Source: RYN-230 sp963782185 (GTDB lineage: Bacteria > Actinomycetota > Actinomycetes > Streptosporangiales > Streptosporangiaceae). Taken from it: 64,000 bases of DNA. Positions 7,788 to 15,767 of this stretch are shown one piece after another. How positions within the stretch are numbered: the stretch's first letter is position 1; each line of letters starts with the position of its first letter. A model generated the notes under the pieces. The model was not told the origin of the DNA, searched no databases, and saw only the letters and a list, made by a program, of their open reading frames with translations. Location of the stretch: NCBI GenBank assembly GCA_963782185.1, contig CAWAJB010000018.1:1-64000 (forward strand), written 5' to 3'. The translations under genes and the position numbers were made by a program.

Positions 7788-8501
7788 TCAGCGCCTGACG
7801 ACAAAGACATGGGCGGCCACCAGGCGGGGCAACTCCGCCGTGACCCTGCCGGCCCTGTCCTCACTGATCACCCGCACACCCTCGTCACTCACCGCGAGCG
7901 TGACCTCGCGTCCGGGTTGTATCCCGATCCGCTTGAGTTTAAGCATCAGGGAGGGGTCACTTTGGACTTGTTCGCTGATCCGCAGGACCGTTACCGGGGC
8001 CGCGAGCTTCGCCGCAACCGCCGTCATGGCCTCGGCCCGTTCTTCCCCGGCCGCCACCGCCCGCTGCCACGCGTCCGGCGGCACGCCGAGCTCGTCCAGT
8101 CCGGGGATGATGTTGCCGTGCGGGCAGGAGACCGGGTAGTCAAGCAGCTCCACCAGCCTGCGCTCGACGTTTTCCGAGATCACGTGCTCCCACCGGCAGG
8201 CCTCGACGTGCACGTCTTCCCAGGGCAGCCCGATGACCCCGACCAGGAGGCATTCGGCCAGGCGGTGCTTGCGCATCACCCGCATGGCCAGGGTGGCCCC
8301 CGCGGGGGTCAGGGCGAGCTGACGGTCGCCCTCTACCTTGACCAGCCCGTCCCGCTCCATCCGCGCCACGGTCTGGCTGACCGTCGGCCCGCTCTGCGAC
8401 AGCCGCTCGGCGATGCGGGCCCGCAGCGGGACGATGCCCTCCTCTTCCAGCTCGAAGATCGTGCGGAGGTACATCTCGGTGGTGTCGATGAGCCCATGCA
8501 C
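7788..8501 (-). CDS. ideR: Iron-dependent repressor, DtxR/IdeR family
   Basis: A 237-residue metal-dependent repressor of iron uptake genes. The opening LIDTTEMYLRTIFELEEEG and the winged helix SQSGPTVSQTVARMERDGL are near-identical to IdeR. All known metal ligands sit at their DtxR numbers: Met10, Cys102, Glu105 and His106 for the primary site, and His79, Glu83 and His98 for the ancillary site. A C-terminal SH3-like FeoA domain (about residues 160-237) is present. The GTG at 8501 follows a strong GGAGGGAGG. It is followed immediately by the SpoIIE-type switch protein, which hints at a link between iron status and a sigma-factor switch; that link is inferred from gene order alone. Confidence 0.95.
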   Translation of the reverse strand: MHGLIDTTEMYLRTIFELEEEGIVPLRARIAERLSQSGPTVSQTVARMERDGLVKVEGDRQLALTPAGATLAMRVMRKHRLAECLLVGVIGLPWEDVHVEACRWEHVISENVERRLVELLDYPVSCPHGNIIPGLDELGVPPDAWQRAVAAGEERAEAMTAVAAKLAAPVTVLRISEQVQSDPSLMLKLKRIGIQPGREVTLAVSDEGVRVISEDRAGRVTAELPRLVAAHVFVVRR

Positions 8502-8605
8502 GTCCAGGCCTCCCTCCTCACCTGATGCTATGCCGGCCGGGCGCAGCCGCGACCCGGCTAATCGGTGAAGGCATACTGGCCCGGGGGGTCAGCCGGGCGG
8601 GAGTC

Positions 8606-9235
8606 CTACGGCGCCAGCCGCTCCAGAAACCAGTCCCCGCTCTCACGGCGGTAGCGGAGCCTGTCGTGCAGGCGGCTCGGCCGCCCCTCCCAGAACTCCA
8701 TCACCTCCGGCACCACGCGGTAGCCGCCCCAGAACTCCGGCATGGGCACGGCCGTCCCCTCTGGCCAGCGTTGCGCCAGCTCCTGGTACCGCGCTTCCAG
8801 CTCAGCGCGGGACGGCAGCACGGACGACTGCCGGCTAGCCCAGGCGCCGACCTGCGAGCCGTGCGCGCGGGAGTGGAAATAAGGCTCGCTCTCGCGGGCG
8901 GACAGGGCCTCCACCCGGCCCTCGATGATCACCTGCCGCTGGATGGGATGCCAGGGAAAGACCAGGCACGCATAGGGGTTCCCGGCCAGGTGCTGCCCTT
9001 TGGCCGAGGTCCGGTTGGTATAGAAAACGAAGCCCGGCGGCCCGTACTCCTTCAGCAGCACCGTTCGGCCCCGCGGCCGGCCGGCCGGGGATACGGTGGC
9101 CAGCACCATGGCGGTCGGCTCGGGCAGGCCGGCGCTGACCACGTCGTCCATCCAGCGCGTGAACAGCACCACAGGGTCGGCCGGGGCATGGGCCTCATCC
9201 AGGGGATGACGGGACGGTTCCACGGGAATGATCAT
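8606..9235 (-). CDS. pdxH: Pyridoxamine 5'-phosphate oxidase
   Basis: FMN-dependent enzyme that makes pyridoxal 5'-phosphate from the pyridoxamine or pyridoxine phosphate. Conserved parts are NAMVLATVS-like PTAMVLATVSPAGRPRGRTVLLKEY, the FMN-phosphate segment GFVFYTNRTSAKGQ, HPIQRQVIIEGRVE, and the C-terminal substrate motif RPSRLHDRLRYRRESGDWFLERLAP, which ends exactly as PdxH does. I place the start at the ATG at 9235 (209 residues). An in-frame ATG at 9265 would add ten residues, and neither has an ideal ribosome-binding site. It is divergent from the citrate synthase gene. Confidence 0.92.
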   Translation of the reverse strand: MIIPVEPSRHPLDEAHAPADPVVLFTRWMDDVVSAGLPEPTAMVLATVSPAGRPRGRTVLLKEYGPPGFVFYTNRTSAKGQHLAGNPYACLVFPWHPIQRQVIIEGRVEALSARESEPYFHSRAHGSQVGAWASRQSSVLPSRAELEARYQELAQRWPEGTAVPMPEFWGGYRVVPEVMEFWEGRPSRLHDRLRYRRESGDWFLERLAP

Positions 9236-9434
9236 CACACACCAGCCGCTCCCCGGCGGGAGCATCCAGCCAGCGTGCCCAGTGTCACGGTCAGCCGATC
9301 TACCCGATTATTGTGCGAGCAGGGTTGAATTGACCCGGCTGGCACCCACCGGTCAGCTCCGGGGCGGCACAACCGCCCCGGTACGCGCTCCACGCAGCTC
9401 ACGAGGACACACGAGGACCACGGAGGACCAGCAC

Positions 9435-10541
9435 ATGTCCGATTTCGTGCCTGGGCTCGAAGGCGTCGTAGCCTTCGAGACAACGATTGCCGAGCCGGAC
9501 CGGGAGGGCGGGTCGCTCCGCTACCGGGGCGTGGACATCGAGGAACTCGTTAACCGCGTCTCGTTCGGCCACGTGTGGGGCCTGCTGGTGGACAACAAGT
9601 TCGCCCCGGGACTGCCCCCGGCCGAGCCCTACCCGATCCCGGTGCACTCCGGCGATATCCGGGTGGACGTGCAGAGCGCGCTGGCCATGCTGGCGCCCGC
9701 CTGGGGCATGCGCCAGCTCCTCGACATCGACGACGACCAGGCCCGCGACGACCTGGCCCGCGCCTCGGTGATGGCGCTGTCCTTCGTGGCCCAGTCGGCG
9801 CGCGGTCCCGGGCTGCCGCCCGTCCCGCAGGAGCGGGTGGACGAGGCACGCAACATCGTCGAGCGGTTCATGATCCGCTGGCGGGGCGAGCCCGACCCGC
9901 GGCACGTCAGGGCCGTCGACGCCTACTGGACCTCCGCCGCCGAGCACGGCATGAACGCGTCCACGTTCACCGCCCGGGTGATCGCCTCGACCGGCGCTGA
10001 CGTGGCGGCCGCCCTCTCCGGGGCGGTCGGCGCGATGTCCGGCCCGCTGCACGGCGGCGCGCCCGCGCGGGTGCTGTCCATGATCGAGGAAGTCGAGCGC
10101 ACCGGCGACGCGATGAAGTTCGTCAAGGCCTCCCTGGACCGCGGGGACCGGCTGATGGGGTTCGGGCACCGGGTGTACCGGGCCGAGGACCCGCGGGCGC
10201 GGGTGCTGCGGCGGACGGCCAGGGAACTCGGGGCCCCGCGCGCCGAGGTGGCCGAGGCCCTGGAGGAGGCGGCCCTGACCGAGCTGCACGCCCGCCGGCC
10301 GGACCGGGTGCTGGCCACGAACGTGGAGTTCTGGGCGGCGATCATGCTGGACTTCGCGGAAGTCCCGCCGCACATGTTCACGTCCATGTTCACCTGCGCG
10401 CGGACCGCGGGCTGGGCGGCCCACATCCTGGAGCAGAAGCAGACCGGCCGGCTGGTCCGGCCCAGCGCCCGCTACGTGGGCCCGCCGTCCCGCCCGGTCA
10501 CCGACGTCCCCGGCGCCGACCAGGTGCTCGGCGAGGTCTGA
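9435..10541 (+). CDS. Citrate synthase 2 (actinobacterial type)
   Basis: Condenses acetyl-CoA and oxaloacetate to citrate. The ATG at 9435 has GGAGG eight bases upstream and gives 368 residues. Catalytic histidines are visible as EHGMNASTFTARV (His171), GPLHGGAPA (His206) and MGFGHRVY (His245). The position of the usual catalytic aspartate (NVD) is glutamate here (NVEFW, Glu298), which as I recall is normal for the actinobacterial citrate-synthase-2 branch. It stands alone between divergent pdxH and co-directional serC. A methylcitrate synthase role cannot be excluded from sequence alone. Confidence 0.88.
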   Translation: MSDFVPGLEGVVAFETTIAEPDREGGSLRYRGVDIEELVNRVSFGHVWGLLVDNKFAPGLPPAEPYPIPVHSGDIRVDVQSALAMLAPAWGMRQLLDIDDDQARDDLARASVMALSFVAQSARGPGLPPVPQERVDEARNIVERFMIRWRGEPDPRHVRAVDAYWTSAAEHGMNASTFTARVIASTGADVAAALSGAVGAMSGPLHGGAPARVLSMIEEVERTGDAMKFVKASLDRGDRLMGFGHRVYRAEDPRARVLRRTARELGAPRAEVAEALEEAALTELHARRPDRVLATNVEFWAAIMLDFAEVPPHMFTSMFTCARTAGWAAHILEQKQTGRLVRPSARYVGPPSRPVTDVPGADQVLGEV

Positions 10542-10619
10542 CGGCCCCGGGCGCGCCCGGGTTCACGCGCCCGGGTTCACGCGCCCGAGCCGCTCCCCCG
10601 GCGTGGATAGGCTGGCGGC

Positions 10620-11738
10620 GTGACCGACATCGCGATTCCCGCGGGCCTGAAGCCGGCCGACGGCCGGTTCGGCTGCGGGCCCTCCAAGATCCGCCCGGAG
10701 CAGCTCACGGCGCTGGCCGCGTCGTCCGCCAGCTACCTCGGCACCTCGCACCGGCAGGCCCCGGTCCGCTCGCTGGTCCGGCGGGCTCGCGACGGCCTGG
10801 CGGACCTGTTCGGGGTGCCCGAGGGTTACCAGGTCGTGCTCGGCAACGGCGGCACCACGGCGTTCTGGGAGATCGCCGCGTTCGGGCTGATCCGGCAGAA
10901 GTCGCAGCACCTGACGTTCGGGGAGTTCTCCGCGAAGTTCGGCAAGGTCGCGCAGGCGGCCCCGTGGCTGGACGACCCGACCGTGATCGCCTCGCCCCCC
11001 GGCACCCATCCGGTGGCGCGCGGCGAGACCGGGGTGGACACCTACGCGCTCACCCACAACGAGACCTCCACCGGCGTGGCCATGCCCGTCCGCCGGGTCC
11101 GGGGCAGCGATCCCGGGGCCCTGATCATCGTGGATGCGACGAGCGGCGCCGGCGGCCTCCCCGTCGATGCCGGCGACTGTGACGTGTACTACTTCGCGCC
11201 GCAGAAGTGCTTCGGCTCCGACGGCGGGCTGTGGCTCGCGCTGATGTCCCCCGCGGCCCTGGACCGGGCCGCGGAGATCGCGGCGAGCGGCCGCTACATC
11301 CCCGAGTTCTTCTCGCTGCCGGTCGCCATCGACAACTCGGCCAAGCAGCAGACGTACAACACCCCGTCGGTGGCGACCCTGCTGCTGCTGGCCGACCAGG
11401 TGGAGTGGATGCTCGGCCAGGGCGGCCTGGACTGGGCGGTGGGGCGGACCGCCGACTCCTCCTCCCGGCTGTACACCTGGGCTGAGAAGTCGCCCTACGC
11501 CACCCCGTTCGTCACCGATCCGGGGCAGCGGTCCCAGGTGGTGGGCGCCATCGACTTCACCGGGGGCGTCAACGCCGCGGCCGTCGCGGCGGCACTGCGG
11601 GCCAACGGGATCGTGGACACCGAGCCGTACCGCAAGCTCGGCCGCAACCAGCTGCGGATCGGCATGTTCCCGGCCGTGGACCCGGCCGACGTGGAGGCGC
11701 TGACCGCCTGCATCGACTACGTGATCGGGCGGCTGTAG
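10620..11738 (+). CDS. serC: Phosphoserine aminotransferase
   Basis: PLP enzyme that converts 3-phosphohydroxypyruvate to phosphoserine in serine synthesis. It has 372 residues starting at the GTG at 10620, the usual length for the actinobacterial branch. The opening DGRFGCGPSKIRPEQL, the phosphate-binding region LGTSHRQAPVRSLV, the NETSTG loop and the PLP lysine in YYFAPQKCFGSDGG (Lys196) are all present, and the C-terminal LGRNQLRIGMFPAVDPADVEAL is typical. The leader contains two copies of CGCGCCCGGGTTCA (about 10552-10579). No other serine genes are adjacent. Confidence 0.95.
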   Translation: MTDIAIPAGLKPADGRFGCGPSKIRPEQLTALAASSASYLGTSHRQAPVRSLVRRARDGLADLFGVPEGYQVVLGNGGTTAFWEIAAFGLIRQKSQHLTFGEFSAKFGKVAQAAPWLDDPTVIASPPGTHPVARGETGVDTYALTHNETSTGVAMPVRRVRGSDPGALIIVDATSGAGGLPVDAGDCDVYYFAPQKCFGSDGGLWLALMSPAALDRAAEIAASGRYIPEFFSLPVAIDNSAKQQTYNTPSVATLLLLADQVEWMLGQGGLDWAVGRTADSSSRLYTWAEKSPYATPFVTDPGQRSQVVGAIDFTGGVNAAAVAAALRANGIVDTEPYRKLGRNQLRIGMFPAVDPADVEALTACIDYVIGRL

Positions 11739-11765
11739 CCGCGCCGCGTGCCCTGTGCCGGCTCG

Positions 11766-11849
11766 CTAGCGCAGGGCCGCGCCGATCAGCGCGCCTGCCA
11801 CCAGGATCGCGAGGACCAGGGGCAGCAGCCAGCGGGTCGTGCGGTTCAC
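11766..11849 (-). CDS. Candidate 27-residue membrane peptide
   Basis: A GTG at 11849, eleven bases beyond the stop of the RNA ligase gene, opens a 27-codon frame whose product is almost wholly a single hydrophobic helix (WLLPLVLAILVAGALIGAAL) with a short basic head. Position and composition fit a co-transcribed small membrane peptide. Without homologues it could equally be chance. Confidence 0.3.
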   Translation of the reverse strand: MNRTTRWLLPLVLAILVAGALIGAALR

Positions 11850-11859
11850 ATCAGGCAGC

Positions 11860-12432
11860 CTATGCCGCGCGCAGCGGCCAGCTGCCCAGGGTCTCGTACC
11901 GCGGCCGGTCGTGCGGGCGGCCGCCGGGCAGGTGGCTGCGGATCAGGTAGATCTCCCCCGCGGTCCACGGCGTGCCGGTGTACCCGGACAGGCTCCCGAC
12001 CAGCGACCGGGCGTCCACCGGTTCCCGGCACCGGGCCAGGGTCAGATGCGGCTGGAAGCGCCGGCCCTCCTCGGCCGGAGGTGCGCCCGCGCGTCTCGCC
12101 CCGGCCGCCACCGAGGCGGCCAGGGCAGCCAGCGCGCACGGGTCGCCCTGCACCCCGGCCCACAGCACGCGGGCGCGGTCCGCACCCGGGAAGGCGCCGG
12201 CCCCGCCCAGACAGACGGGCAGGCAGGGATGGCGGCCCGCGGCGCGCTCCAGGCGCGGCATCAGCCGGGTGCTGACCGTCTCGTTCACCTCGCCGAGGAA
12301 CGCCAGCGTGACATGCCAGGCGTCGCGCCCGGTCCAGCGCAGCGCAGGCCACGACCGCCGCAACGGCGCCACCGCCCCGTCCAGCTCGTCGGCCGCATCG
12401 GCCGGCACGGCGACCGCCACGAACAACCTCAT
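11860..12432 (-). CDS. thpR: RNA 2',3'-cyclic phosphodiesterase (2'-5' RNA ligase family)
   Basis: A 190-residue protein of the 2H phosphoesterase superfamily. Both diagnostic HxTx motifs are present: HVTLAFLGEV (about residues 40-49) and HLTLARC (about residues 132-138). The start is the ATG at 12432, which gives the conserved MRLFVAVAVP opening; the frame is open upstream but that part has no similarity to the family. Members open 2',3'-cyclic phosphates on RNA, and their cellular role is unclear. It follows the MFS gene on the same strand after a short tandem-repeat spacer. Confidence 0.9.
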   Translation of the reverse strand: MRLFVAVAVPADAADELDGAVAPLRRSWPALRWTGRDAWHVTLAFLGEVNETVSTRLMPRLERAAGRHPCLPVCLGGAGAFPGADRARVLWAGVQGDPCALAALAASVAAGARRAGAPPAEEGRRFQPHLTLARCREPVDARSLVGSLSGYTGTPWTAGEIYLIRSHLPGGRPHDRPRYETLGSWPLRAA

Positions 12433-12477
12433 AATCCATTCGTAGCACCAGCTGCCGGGCCGGGTCCGCGCGCAGCG

Positions 12478-12540
12478 CCACAAAGCCCGCGCACAGCACG
12501 ACAAAGCCCCCGCGCGGCACCACAAAGCCCCCGTGCGGCA
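12478..12540. repeat. Three tandem 21-bp imperfect repeats
   Basis: Three adjacent units share the core ACAAAGCCC followed by CGCGC/CGTGCGGCA. They sit between the MFS gene and thpR, and their GC-rich arms can pair with one another, so they may help termination or spacing. Confidence 0.7.
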
Positions 12541-12551
12541 CGAAAACGGCG

Positions 12552-13817
12552 TCAGGCGACCATGCGGGCCAGCGCGGCCGGGCGCAGGTAGTCCCGGGCC
12601 CCGATGCCGTGCCGGCGGGCCAGCAGCAGGCCGATGACGCCCGCCGCGGCCGCCGAGATGACCCCGCCTGCGAGCAGGCTCATCCGCGGGCCGAATTGCT
12701 CCGCGACCCAGCCGACCATCGGCGACCCGAGCGGCGCACCGCCCAGGAACACCAGCATGTACAGCCCCATCACCCGGCCGCGCATGTCCGGCGCCGAGGC
12801 GAGCTGGACCGTGGAGTTGGCCGCCGTGCTCAGGGTCAGCAGGATCAGGCCCGTCGGCACCAGCATGGCCAGGAACAGCCAGAACGAGGGCATCAGCGCG
12901 GTGAGCACTTCCAGCAGGCCGAACGTGAACGCGGCGGTCACCAGCAGCCGCATCCCGGGCCCGCGGCGCCGCGCGGCGAGCAGGGCCCCGCCCAGCGCGC
13001 CGGCCGCGAACACCGCGGAGGCCACGCCGAACGCCGTGGCCCCGGTGTGGAACACCTGCCGCGACATGAGCGCGTTGGTCACCTGGAAGTTCATCCCGAA
13101 CGTGGCCACGAAGAAGATCAGCACCATGGGCATCAGCAGCTGGGGCCGGGCCCGTACGTAGGCGAAGCCCTCCCGGAGCTGGCCCGGGTGCCGGGGCACC
13201 GGCTCCACGGGGTGCAGCTCGCCGGGGCGCATGAGCTTGAGGCTGGTGAGCACCGCACCGTAGGAGGCCGCGTTGAGGAAGAAGGCGGCCGGGGTGCCCA
13301 CCGCCCCGATCACCAGGCCCGCGGCGGCCGGTCCCGCGATGCGGGCCAGGTTGAAGATCGCGCTGTTGAGCGCGATCGCGTTGGGCATGTCGGCCTGGCC
13401 GACCATCTCGGTGACGAACGCCTGCCGGGTGGGGTTGTCCACCACGGTGGCCAGCCCGAGCCCGAAGGCCAGCGCAAAGACCTGCCAGATCCGCACCGCC
13501 CCGGTGAGCGCGAGCACACCCAGGATCAGCGCGAGCAGCCCCATCGCGGTTTGGGTGACCATCAGGATGCGCCGTTTGGGGTAGCGGTCCGCGACCGCGC
13601 CGCCCCACGGGCTGGCCAGCATGGGCAGGAACTGCAGCCCGGTGGCGATGCCCAGCGCGGTGCCGCTGCCGTGGGTCAGCTGGAGGACCAGCCAGTCCTG
13701 GGCCACCCGCTGCATCCAGGTGCCGCTGTTGGAGACGACCTGGCCGACCGCGAACAGCCGGTAGTTACGGGTGCCCAGGGACCGGAACGTCCGCAGCCGC
13801 GAGCGCGGCCCGGTCAG
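12552..13817 (-). CDS. MFS transporter with no clear canonical start, next to marR
   Basis: A 12-helix major facilitator of the enterobactin-exporter-like (MFS_3) family, about 420 residues. Family marks: RNYRLFAVGQVVSNSGTWMQRVAQDWLVLQL at the start, LPMLASPWGGAVADRYPKRR (the loop 2-3 motif A), NPTRQAFVTEMVG, and RGRVMGLYMLVFLGGAPLG late in the protein. The conserved part begins at about 13,800, yet no ATG, GTG or TTG lies between the marR stop and that point. A CTG at 13817 overlaps the marR TGA (CTGA) and is my best guess. It is co-transcribed with marR, so its substrate is probably the inducer of that repressor, perhaps a drug or small aromatic. Confidence 0.82.
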   Translation of the reverse strand: MTGPRSRLRTFRSLGTRNYRLFAVGQVVSNSGTWMQRVAQDWLVLQLTHGSGTALGIATGLQFLPMLASPWGGAVADRYPKRRILMVTQTAMGLLALILGVLALTGAVRIWQVFALAFGLGLATVVDNPTRQAFVTEMVGQADMPNAIALNSAIFNLARIAGPAAAGLVIGAVGTPAAFFLNAASYGAVLTSLKLMRPGELHPVEPVPRHPGQLREGFAYVRARPQLLMPMVLIFFVATFGMNFQVTNALMSRQVFHTGATAFGVASAVFAAGALGGALLAARRRGPGMRLLVTAAFTFGLLEVLTALMPSFWLFLAMLVPTGLILLTLSTAANSTVQLASAPDMRGRVMGLYMLVFLGGAPLGSPMVGWVAEQFGPRMSLLAGGVISAAAAGVIGLLLARRHGIGARDYLRPAALARMVA

Positions 13818-14266
13818 GACTGGCTGAGCTTCTCCAGAATCGGCGCGGCCGCGCGCAGCGTCGCCCGCTCCTGCGCGGTCAGCTCGTTCAGCCGCCTGGC
13901 CAGCCAGGCGTCCCGGCGCCGGCGCGCCCTCGCGACCAGTTCCCGGCCCGCCGGGGTCACGGTCAGGACCACCTGCCGCCGGTCGGAGGCATGCGCTGCC
14001 CGCGTGACGAGCTGCCATTCTTCCAGTGCGGCGATGACCCGGGTCATCGACGGCGGCTGCACCCGCTCGTGCCCGGCCAGCTCGCCCGGGCTCATCGCGC
14101 CGTGCTTCTCCAGCGTGGCCAAGGCGGCGAACTGCGTGTCCGAGAGCACGGGCTCCTCCTGGCCGGGCGCGGTCCGCTCGACCCGCAGCCGCCGGGCCAG
14201 GCGGCTCACGGAGATCCGTAGCGCTGTGGCCAGGCCCGCATCGGCCCTGGTCCCCGAGGTTGTCAT
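13814..14266 (-). CDS. MarR-family transcriptional regulator
   Basis: A 150-residue winged-helix repressor. The order is helix-rich N-terminus, LSDTQFAALATLEKHGAMSPGELAGHERVQPPSMTRVIAALEEWQLV (DNA-binding helices) and ASDRRQVVLTVTPAGRELV (wing), with a helical dimerisation tail. Its stop overlaps the probable start of the MFS gene, the usual MarR/efflux arrangement. The 140-base divergent region upstream holds a perfect inverted repeat that is a likely operator (see 14292-14335), suggesting autoregulation. The ligand is unknown. Confidence 0.88.
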   Translation of the reverse strand: MTTSGTRADAGLATALRISVSRLARRLRVERTAPGQEEPVLSDTQFAALATLEKHGAMSPGELAGHERVQPPSMTRVIAALEEWQLVTRAAHASDRRQVVLTVTPAGRELVARARRRRDAWLARRLNELTAQERATLRAAAPILEKLSQS

Positions 14267-14291
14267 TATCTTTAGCCTGAGTCATTACTTT

Positions 14292-14335
14292 TGCTAACGG
14301 TATGCGAGCCAGCGGCATTCCGTCAACCGTTAGCA
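14292..14335. promoter_or_regulatory. Inverted repeat, probable MarR operator
   Basis: TGCTAACGGT (14292-14301) and ACCGTTAGCA (14326-14335) are perfect 10-base reverse complements separated by 24 bases. A third CCGTTAGC copy lies at 14390-14397, just before the divergent DUF2530 gene. The location between marR and that gene fits an operator serving both promoters. Confidence 0.6.
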
Positions 14336-14406
14336 GAGCGAACGGTGGCACCCCAAGCGGGGTGTGGACCAAGTACACCACGCGCAGGCCCGTTAGCCTG
14401 GGTCAG

Positions 14407-14664
14407 GTGAGCAGGAAACTTCGGCCCGCACCGCCGCCGCTGGAGGCCAACGACCAGCTCGTGACCGCGGTCATCACCGCGGCCTGGGCCATCGGGCTGA
14501 TCAGCCTCCTGGTGCTGCGCGACGACCTGCCCCCCGGCCAGCGCTGGTGGGTCTGGACGTGCGCGGTCGGGCTGTGCCTGGGCCTGTTCGGCCTCTGGTA
14601 CGTGCCCCGGCTGAAGCGGGCCCGGTCGCGGCAGGCGGAGCGCCGTTCCACCGCTGGGGGCTGA
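14407..14664 (+). CDS. DUF2530 membrane protein
   Basis: An 85-residue protein starting at the GTG at 14407 (MSRKLRPAPPPLEANDQLV). It has two hydrophobic helices (AVITAAWAIGLISLLVL and WVWTCAVGLCLGLFGLWYV) and a basic tail RLKRARSRQAERR. This matches the actinobacterial DUF2530 family, whose function is unknown. The frame is open upstream, but that part covers the palindromic operator region. It faces the DUF3027 gene, the arrangement found in many streptomycete-type genomes. Confidence 0.8.
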   Translation: MSRKLRPAPPPLEANDQLVTAVITAAWAIGLISLLVLRDDLPPGQRWWVWTCAVGLCLGLFGLWYVPRLKRARSRQAERRSTAGG

Positions 14665-14684
14665 GTACCCCTAGCTGAGTACCC

Positions 14685-15653
14685 CTAGTTGTGGTCGAGC
14701 GGCTCGAAGACCGTCTCCTCCATCGAGACCCCGGGCATGTCCACCATGTCGTAGCCCATTTCGTCGATGACCGGCCGCAGCTGCTCCGCGGTCGCCGCGC
14801 TGCCCCCCTCGGAATGCGCACCGCAGCCGTGATCGAGGGAGACGACCCGGCCGTCATCGGGCGCGTACTCGTTCGCGCAGACCCCGAACACCCGCCCCAG
14901 CGGGCCGCCCAGCCGCACGAAGAACCCGCACCCCGAGCAGAGCCCCGGGGCGGCACTGGCCAGTGGCGACTTCGGGCCGTGCTCACTGGTGTACCAGCGC
15001 AGCGCGGTGTCATCGCGGCCGATGGCCGAGAGCACGCGGGCCCGGGGCGGCCGGTCCTCGATGCCCTCCGTGGTCGTGCCGTCCGTCCCCGCGGCCACCG
15101 CCAGGGCCGCCACGCCGGTGCGGTCTTCCGTTTCGGCGTCTTGGAGGTCATCCGGCTCGTCGGCGAGCGGCTCGGCGGACGGGACCGGGACCAGGTCTTC
15201 GGGTTCGGTCCCGGGCATGGCCCAGGTCGTCTCGCCCCAGTCGGCGACCCCGTCGTCCCCTTCGAGTGAGGCGGCCGGCACCAGCCTGGCGTCATCCGGC
15301 GGCGCCGGGAGCAGGTCCCCCACCCCCAGGTCGCCGGGGAGCAGCCGCTCCCGCCAGGGCACCCAGTCCGGGGCGAGGATCGCGTCCGGCCCCGGGAGGA
15401 GCACGCTCTCATCGACGGTCACGTTCTTGGCCCGCGAGGCGCGGGCCACGGTGACCGCCCAGCACCAGCCACGATAAGCGGGCTCGAGGCAGGCGAACCG
15501 GTGTGTCACCACCCGGTCAGCATCAGCCGTCACGCCGAGGTGGCCGCCCACGCCGGCCGCACCGGCCATCTCCTCGGCCGCGCTGCGCGCCAGGTCTACC
15601 GCCTGCGCGCAGGCGTCATCCGGTTCCTTGCTCCGTGCACGCCCAGGGCTCAC
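14685..15653 (-). CDS. DUF3027 protein
   Basis: A 322-residue soluble protein of the actinobacterial DUF3027 family, function unknown. I start it at the GTG at 15653; a TTG and another GTG lie slightly upstream. The N-terminal half contains HRFACLEPAYRGWCWAVTVARA and LLPGPDAILAPDWVPWRERLLPGDLGVGD, the family core. An acidic, low-complexity linker (PEDLVPVPSAEPLADEPDD) follows. The C-terminal part has LCSGCGFF, GVCANEY and HGCGAHSE, four cysteines that could bind a metal, and ends in the typical DMPGVSMEETVFEPLDHN. Confidence 0.85.
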   Translation of the reverse strand: MSPGRARSKEPDDACAQAVDLARSAAEEMAGAAGVGGHLGVTADADRVVTHRFACLEPAYRGWCWAVTVARASRAKNVTVDESVLLPGPDAILAPDWVPWRERLLPGDLGVGDLLPAPPDDARLVPAASLEGDDGVADWGETTWAMPGTEPEDLVPVPSAEPLADEPDDLQDAETEDRTGVAALAVAAGTDGTTTEGIEDRPPRARVLSAIGRDDTALRWYTSEHGPKSPLASAAPGLCSGCGFFVRLGGPLGRVFGVCANEYAPDDGRVVSLDHGCGAHSEGGSAATAEQLRPVIDEMGYDMVDMPGVSMEETVFEPLDHN

Positions 15654-15767
15654 GGTGAGCAATTGTCCCCCATTCACGCACCCGCTGTGCGACAGAAACC
15701 TGATTGGCCAGCTGCAGTCTGGCCCGTCGGGGTCGTCGCCCCCCTGAGAACGCAGAATACTGGGAAC

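Noticed and set aside
12609..14297. A 562-codon plus-strand frame opposite MFS and marR
   Set aside because: Composition is His/Gln/Arg-rich and it is antisense to two well-supported genes.
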